Shown here piece after piece: positions 58,393 to 64,000 of a stretch of 64,000 bases of DNA. Every line of letters starts with the position of its first letter. Within the stretch, counting starts at the first letter, position 1. The notes beneath the pieces are model-generated. The model saw only the letters and a program-made list of their open reading frames with translations, was not told the DNA's origin and made no database searches. Origin of the DNA: Acorus gramineus (Eukaryota > Streptophyta > Magnoliopsida > Acorales > Acoraceae); NCBI GenBank assembly GCA_030737835.1, contig JAUJYN010000018.1:186001-250000 (forward strand), written 5' to 3'. A program made the translations under genes and the position numbers.

Positions 58393-58670
58393 GGGGACGG
58401 CTAGTTGTACTTAGCCACCTGGGGCCTGGCTCTATTTGGGCAGAGCTTGGGTAGGGTTTGGTTTAGGTGTTGCCTGTAGTTAAACTAAGTTTAACCAGGG
58501 TTTTGGAGAGTAGATTTGGAGAGTGTCTTGGTGTAGGAATTGGGTCTCTCTCTCTTTCTCTCTAGGGTTTCAAGAGGGTATGGGCTTGGGAATGGATGGA
58601 ATGAGTGATTGTTGTGAATTGGGAAGTATTTGATGATTGGTTGATGTTGTAGAAATGCCTTGGACCCCCT

Positions 58671-58680
58671 CTATTTATAG
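58671..58680 (-). promoter_or_regulatory. TATA box of the minus-strand LTR
   Basis: ACTATAAATAGAGGGGG on the minus strand is followed by CT-rich leader sequence with AACCCTAGAGAGAAAGAGAG. It looks like a pol II LTR promoter. Confidence 0.6.
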
Positions 58681-58786
58681 TAAAAGAGAGGCAGGGGAAT
58701 GTCCATTGGACAACAGATCAAAATGGGTAATAAGGTGCTTGATTTGACCTTCCATTAGATCTTTGTTCTCTGACAGTGTCCAGGTG

Positions 58787-59073
58787 AGGGGCAGCTAGTT
58801 GAAACTAGCCGCCTAGTTAGGGGCGGTTACTCTACAGTAGCCGCCCCCATCATGACCTGCCAAACATCCCATCTCTGACAAGTTGTAGCTTGGGTGGATT
58901 ACTAAGGTTGAACCGGCTGAGATGGGGTGGCTAAAAGGAACAATCCACCGCAATCATCAGTATTAAATGTCGCTTTATGTCCCATCCCAAGGAGGCAGTG
59001 GGGGCGGTTTAAGGGGCGGCTAGTTGAAACTAGTCGCCCATTTAGGGGCGACTACTGTCAACTAGCTGCCCCC
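58787..59073. repeat. cluster of GGGGCGGCTAGT...ACTAGCCGCC hairpins
   Basis: Inverted repeats at about 58787-58813, 58820-58847, 59012-59039 and 59045-59073, each about 28 bp. The consensus arm is GGGGCGGCTAGT with a 3-5-base loop. Weaker members lie at 58393-58422 and 59743-59770. Confidence 0.75.
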
Positions 59074-59224
59074 TCTCTGGTCTTTTATTTTTCTAAGTGT
59101 TGTGGCTAGAGTTTCTTTTGTTCCTTTAAAAGATGCTTTCTTTTAGATGTCCAATTATGGTTATTTCTAAGTATCACTTGAAGTAAATTTTTGATTTTTG
59201 GACGGTCAAAATTGGGGTACTACA

Positions 59225-59797
59225 ATTATCCCTCATCGGACGAAATCTTTGTGTGAAACAGAAAGACTTCGATCAATGATAAGGAAAGAGACCCCTATTT
59301 TGGCAGGCCCAACCTTTAGAAAGTTTAGGTAACATGACCAATACTATTCAGGGAGTTGATTTAGATTGTCAGAGACTAGGTCTTGACTAGAATTCTCAAT
59401 CGACAAGATGATCCAGGTGGAAGGAGGAAAAAGTAAAGTAGCGAGTGATCCAACCCTCGGACGGGGTTCTTAGCCATCGTGCACGGAGCAGCCCGGTGTC
59501 AGTTTCCTTGTGCCTACCATACCCATCCGAGGGTTGGATCCAAAGGACAAAAATTCTGGAAAAGAACCAGAACTGAGGAAGTTCGAACTGAATGGTATTG
59601 GAGATGTGGTAAAACTTCAAGAAAGTTGTGTTTGATTAAGTAAAACTTGGAAATAAACCAATACATGGCTGTTTGGTTTAGAAAATTTGGAAATAAGTGT
59701 GTTTTGGCAGAGGGTAGCTACTGGAGATGAGCCGGCAGGGAAAGGGGCGGCTACTGGTGTTTAGCCATCGGGCTTGGGTAGCCGCCGGTCAACTGGG
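59225..59797 (-). mobile_element. probable internal region of the TGTAGTACC-type element
   Basis: Follows the purine tract. No gag, RT or integrase motif is visible. A further hairpin (59743-59770) lies at its right end, where the solo LTR 59798-62903 interrupts it. Confidence 0.35.
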
Positions 59798-60258
59798 TGT
59801 TGTGTCTGTGTCATTTGGAGCGCTCTGTTTGAAGATTTGGGTACATAATTGTTTTTCTCTAAGTTATGTATTCCTGATTTGGTATTTGGATTTGATTTTG
59901 TTAAAATCCAAGATGAAGAGGTTTAATTATGATTTTATTATGAGATGTCCAGTTTTGAGTTAGCTTTCGTACAGAAGTGGAAGTAGACCAACTGGATTCT
60001 TGTAGTAAAAGTTATGGGTATTTTTCCAAGTATACCCCGGGGATGGAAATTCTGGCAGCAGCCCTGTTCCATGTTCGGCTCTAATTTCGGATTAGCTGGA
60101 GAGATTATTTGATCATGGCATAAACATGAAAGTTGTAGATAATCTTCTTAGCTTTCCATCGGTCTTGGAATCAAGCAATTCGGAGCTGTATCGGAGAAGT
60201 TATGGCTGTTCTAGTCGAAGGGCAACTTAGTAAATTCTCCTTTAGATATTTTGATAAA

Positions 60259-60260
<2 letters not shown>

Positions 60261-60302
<42 letters not shown>
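60261..60302 (+). repeat. (TC)21 microsatellite
   Basis: A perfect TC run within the solo LTR. Shorter AG-rich stretches sit at the same place in the minus-strand copies (for example 8190-8212). Confidence 0.95.
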
Positions 60303-60306
<4 letters not shown>

Positions 60307-62322
60307 TCCCCTCTCACTTCGACGACAACCTCTGCTGGGCTCTCTTCCTCACATTTTAAGCCCCCCATGTGTTTGGTTTAAGTTCTCAATGAGAAGGTGA
60401 AGGTGGAGGAGGAAGTGGTGGTGGATCTTTGTGTTGTGTGATTGTTTGTTCTCCCCTCTCTCAAGCTCTCTTTGCATGGTTCCCCCCCCCCCCTGTTTTT
60501 GCTGCCATGGAGGGCTGAAGAGGAGGCTGAGTGGTGGTGGTGGTGGTGGTGGTCCGGTGGCGGCGTTTCGGTGTTCGAAGGGCCCCGAACCCTCCCCTTT
60601 TGTTCCCCCTCCAAGGTGAGCTCCTCCCCTCCTTTTTCTTGGTTTCTTTGGCTTAAGGGGTTGGGGGAAAGTCATGCTTGCTAGGTAGTTGGGTTTGGGT
60701 GTGTGTGAGGGGTTAGGATGGGTGAAAAAGGGGTTAAAAGGGCTTGGGCGCGCGCTGGGCGCAGTCTGCGCCCGTGCGCGCGCAGGTGGGCGCGCAGTTG
60801 CGCGTGGGTGCGCGCGGGTGCAGGCGCGAGCGGGGGTGCGAGTGGGGGTGCGCGCGGGCGTGCGCGCGAGCGTGCGCGCGCGCGGGCAGGGCGCCTGGGC
60901 ACTGTGCCTGGGTGCGGGGCAGGGCGCCTGGGCATGCGCCTGGGCGCGGAGCTAGGAACCAGTGCGTGCGCGTGCTGGGGCGTGCGCGGGGTGCTGCGCG
61001 GGGGGCGCAGTGCGCGCGGGGGCGTGCTAGGCTGGACGCGCGGGCGCGCGCGAGCGTGCTCGCGCGTGCGGCAACGCGTCTAGGAGCGCGGGCATGCGCG
61101 CGGCAGTGCGCCGATGGTGCCGGGGTGCGTGCGTGCGTGCGCATTCGTGCGTGCGCGTGTGGGTGGCCTTGCGTATGGCTGCCCGCGGGTTCGGGAGTGT
61201 GTCGGGGTGCTCGGACTCGCGTGCGTACAGGCCGTATGTACGCTTGTCCGAGTGTTGGGTATTTTTAGTGTATTTTTGTGTATATTTGTGTATTTTACTC
61301 ACCAAGTTGATTACCCTATCTTGCAGATCTTGAAGGACGGTCACGCGATGACCCGGGTATTGGTGAGTGGGATAACCCAACCCAGTTGGGAGGCGCTATA
61401 TGCACTTGGGCGTATACCATCCTCCCCTGGGGCACCATGGTTTATATTACCTGATTAATATGTAATTTGTGCAAGCATGATTAGTGTGTAGAATGCATGC
61501 CACCCTAGACTTGTATGTTAGGGACTTGCACCCATAGGATATGTGTAAGAGCCGTGCATCCTGTCACCCTGTTCACATGATAGGAAGCCTCGACCTATGC
61601 ATGTGTCCTACTAGTTTGATTTATTAATTAAATGCAAACTTATGATATCTTAGTATGCCTTGGGGAATATTAAGGGGGCCTTGCGAGGTCAACATTGAGA
61701 CCCGGGCTAGGGTACTCCGTGTTCCTTGTTTGGTTGGCGGGATGTCCTATATCGGGACCTCAGGTTGCCCTCCCAAGGTTTCTTTTCCTCATTATTATCT
61801 TATGTATTCCCCGCATCTTGGTTATGCGCGCTGGAGGAATTCTGAAGAATTCAAGACATTAGAGTTGTAGAGATGTGTTGTCAGCGGATCCGAGTGGATC
61901 ATATGCGATGGATAGGCTGTTCTGTTCCCTTCGTTGGATCCGTGTAGAGACTGCCCCGGCGTTAGAAAGGCTGTCCCGTGTAGGGGCTCCCATCAGTAGG
62001 CACCTCCTGATTTGGGACGGACTGTGCTGAATGTGGGGGTGGCCAAACGGCCTACAGAGTGGGGAGAGACTATCGGTGGACCAAGGGTGACCAACAGCCT
62101 AGTCAGTCCCAAGAGCCTATGTCACCTATTGAGGGGTGAGGGTGAGGGTGTGGTGGGCCGACGATGTGGCGACCCACAGGATTGTGTAAGGATGATTATC
62201 AGCCTATTAAGTCCCAATATCCTTTGTCACCTATTGAGGGGTGAGGGTGAGGGTGTAGTGGGTTGGCGATAGCGACCCGCTGGATTTGTGTAGTTAGTCC
62301 CAATATCCTATGTCACCTATTG

Positions 62323-62345
62323 AGGGGTGAGGGTGAGGGTGTAGT
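62323..62345 (+). repeat. (GGGTGA)n tract in LTR
   Basis: GGGGTGAGGGTGAGGGTG, the sense-strand form of the CCCTCA tracts. Two sister tracts lie about 90 and 190 bp upstream. Confidence 0.8.
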
Positions 62346-63111
62346 GGGTTGGCGATAGCGACCCACTGGATTGTATAGCTGTTACCATTTGGTGGCTTTT
62401 AATAATGAGATTGTGGATTACTAAGATCTGGTGGTTAATATAATTGTGATGCACCATGGGTTGTGCTGTTCACTGAGCGTGTGGCTCACCCCTCGCATAA
62501 TATTTTTCTCCAGAGTCATCTGAGTCGGAACTGAAGGAAGAGCTCCCCGAGGGACTTCATCAGTAGCGGAGTAGCGCCACGTCCCGCGAGTATCAGAGGC
62601 TATCAGCATCCCTTGTGATTGTATGTATTATATTCCGTGCTTGGGCACGCGTTTGTATTGTATTTGGATGTCATTGTATATATTGGCTCTCACGGGACAG
62701 TTGATTATGTATCGAGTCTGTAATATGTTTTTGGATTGCAGATTCAGTCTTTTAACTTCCGCTTTTGGTGTATATATCATGTCAGCCGTGCTTTGTTGTC
62801 TGTGTTGTCATTTTAGCTGTTGTGTGAGTATGTTATTGAACTCCTGTTTAGACTGATATCATATATACACTTGCCGCGTTCCGGGGACGCCCGGGGCGTG
62901 ACACTAGGTCCCTTATAACTGAAAAGACCCTCTCTCTCCCGCATGTTTTCAAAACGGTTTTCTTTCCCTCTCTTCTTCTTCTCTTTCGTTTTAAACCGTA
63001 AAACCTTGATTTCCTTTACCCTCTCTTCTTCCATTTTGACCTAATCCATCTCTTCCTTTTGATTTCAAAACCCTAAGTTTGGTTTCTCCTTTTTCTTTCC
63101 AATCCGAGGAG

Positions 63112-63729
63112 ATGACGAGGTCGAAGGTGGTTGCTTCAAGGGGGAAACGACCGTGGGTGGCTCGTGGAGAGCGTAGCCCGAGCTCTTCATCAACGGAGAG
63201 CGATAGGGTGGAGGAGGAGGTCGTTGGAGAGGTGGTAGGTGCGACGGAGGTGCCATCGTTGGGCAGCGGCGCGGGTGAGGTCAGGGATGTGCCTTCGGGG
63301 TCTATCACGGGGGCTCCTACGGGTTCTATGGGTGGGGTGATCGGGTATACGCGCAAGAGGTGCGGTGATCGACCGGTGGTGGCCGAAGGTGTTGGTTTGG
63401 AGGCCGGAGGATCGGCGGTTGACGGGGTAGAGATTGAGGGGGTTAGTGAGAGTGAGAGGGCATCCTTGGATGCCATTGTGGGGATGTTAGAGAGAGAGGT
63501 CGAAGAGGCCAGGGCTGAGGAGGAGGAAAGGAGGGCTCTAGGGGACTATGAGGCTTTGGCCTCCGGTGCGGTGGGCGCGGAGGAAAGCGAGGGTGTAGGG
63601 ACTGAGGCCGCGGGGGGTGAGAGTGTCCATGTTGGGGCTACAGGGGTGAGGTTGGGGCTGTTGGGGATGCAGAGGCCGATGGGGATGAGGGAGACGATGA
63701 CGGGATGGACGATCACGACGAGGCTGAGG
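63112..63729 (+). CDS. acidic ORF of unknown identity, interrupted by an LTR
   Basis: Starts MTRSKVVASRGKRPWVARGE after a long pyrimidine-rich leader (62910-63111). The product is rich in Glu, Gly, Ser and Val, with ASLDAIVGMLEREVEEARAE suggesting a short coiled coil. Near 63640 the frame seems to slip: in the next frame an acidic DEGDDDGMDDHDEAE runs up to the LTR insertion at 63730. Leader plus ORF could be a retroelement first ORF or a host exon. I do not recognise a domain. An LTR ends it, so it is probably broken. Confidence 0.4.
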
Positions 63730-64000
63730 TGTCACGCCCCAGGATGGCCGTCCCCGAGACGCGGCAATGTATAAAGTATCAGCTATCAATACTTGAGGTC
63801 AACAAAGACTCAAACAACAACACACAAGGTGGCAAAGCAAAGATAAATGATAACTGACTGAAAAGCGGAAGCATAAGATATCAACAATGTCTGTAAACCA
63901 AAACATTATTACAGAATCGAATACACAATCACTGTCTTGTGAGAGCTAAGTCTAGTCCAAATAAAATACAACCTGTGCCACATGCACGATTTACAATACA
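63730..64000 (-). mobile_element. type B LTR end (minus strand), runs off the right edge
   Basis: TGTCACGCCCCAGGATGGCC begins at 63730 and follows the 4202 and 17174 copies closely (for example CAATCACTGTC, CATGCACGATTTACAATACA). There is no PBS to its left; it sits directly in the acidic ORF. The left TSD would be TGAGG (63725-63729). Confidence 0.8.

Larger units (their letters stand above)
58393..59224 (-). mobile_element. LTR of another retrotransposon family (left limit uncertain)
   Basis: The minus-strand start TGTAGTACCCCAATTTTGAC (at 59224) is a common LTR start, and a purine-rich GATGAGGGATAAT lies just before it (59225-59237). A TATA box CTATAAATAG sits at 58671-58680 on the minus strand with a pyrimidine-rich leader after it. 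Several GGGGCGGCTAGT hairpins lie upstream of the TATA box. Confidence 0.6.
59798..62903 (+). mobile_element. solo LTR of the Region-1 gypsy superfamily, plus orientation (3.1 kb)
   Basis: Starts TGTTGTGTCTGTGTCATTTG and ends GCCCGGGGCGTGACA. The flanks CTGGG (59793-59797) and CTAGG (62904-62908) form a TSD with one mismatch. It contains a (TC)n run, a CpG-dense tract (60750-61260), the reverse-complement CCCGACAACC segment near 61735, and GGGTGAGGGTGAGGGTG tracts near 62130, 62235 and 62325. The left end is type B-like while the right half follows type A. Confidence 0.85.

Noticed and set aside
1-64000. CRISPR arrays, operons, rRNA or tRNA genes
   Set aside because: Repeats are LTR or SINE derived with no spacer pattern. 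No bacterial gene arrangement is present. The tRNA-like sequences are SINE parts with target duplications.

Overview
The window is nuclear DNA from a flowering plant. The evidence is a 22-exon gene with GT-AG introns encoding a plant Ste20-type protein kinase, together with Ty3/gypsy chromovirus-type LTR retrotransposons, plant L1-type LINE remnants, tRNA-derived SINEs and short hAT- or Tourist-like MITEs. I see no rRNA, tRNA or organellar genes and no bacterial features. I cannot name the species.

Region 1 (1-31870) is a stack of nested LTR retrotransposons, nearly all on the minus strand. At the left edge is the gag start, primer-binding site and 5' LTR of an element that continues to the left (1-2764). 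From 3275 to 31865 the nest can be unpacked by target-site duplications (TSDs). A solo LTR (3275-31865) holds a second solo LTR (4202-26621) and an unrelated solo LTR (26980-29524). The second solo LTR holds a deleted full-length element (5106-23897). That element holds two further insertions: a gag-only non-autonomous element (11299-17016) and another solo LTR (19635-22797). The gag-only element has two ~2.2-kb LTRs, a primer-binding site, one intact gag with two zinc knuckles, and a polypurine tract, but no pol. It has the organisation of a TR-GAG element. Its polypurine context matches that of the pol-bearing family around it, which suggests a parent or helper family.

Region 2 (31866-34490) is the host sequence and the kinase promoter. 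It holds an hAT-like MITE, another MITE-like inverted repeat, a small tandem duplication and several ACGT-core (G-box/ABRE-like) sites.

Region 3 (34491-55200) is the only clear host gene: a plus-strand Ste20/GCK-type serine/threonine kinase of the plant OSR1/SPAK (fray2/BLUS1-like) group. The reading frame is continuous over 22 exons (2196 bp including the stop, 731 aa) with complete catalytic motifs. Its introns hold four tRNA-derived SINEs (36683, 48867, 50585, 52130), an hAT-like and a Tourist-like MITE, LINE remnants, a run of 27 C, and small tandem duplications. None of these breaks an exon.

Region 4 (55200-64000) is repeats again. It holds a decayed L1-type LINE (55277-57985), a minus-strand LTR starting TGTAGTACC with repeated GGGGCGGCTAGT hairpins, and a plus-strand solo LTR of the same superfamily as in Region 1 (59798-62903). 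A pyrimidine-rich leader and acidic ORF of unknown identity follow (63112-63729), interrupted by another minus-strand LTR that runs off the right end.
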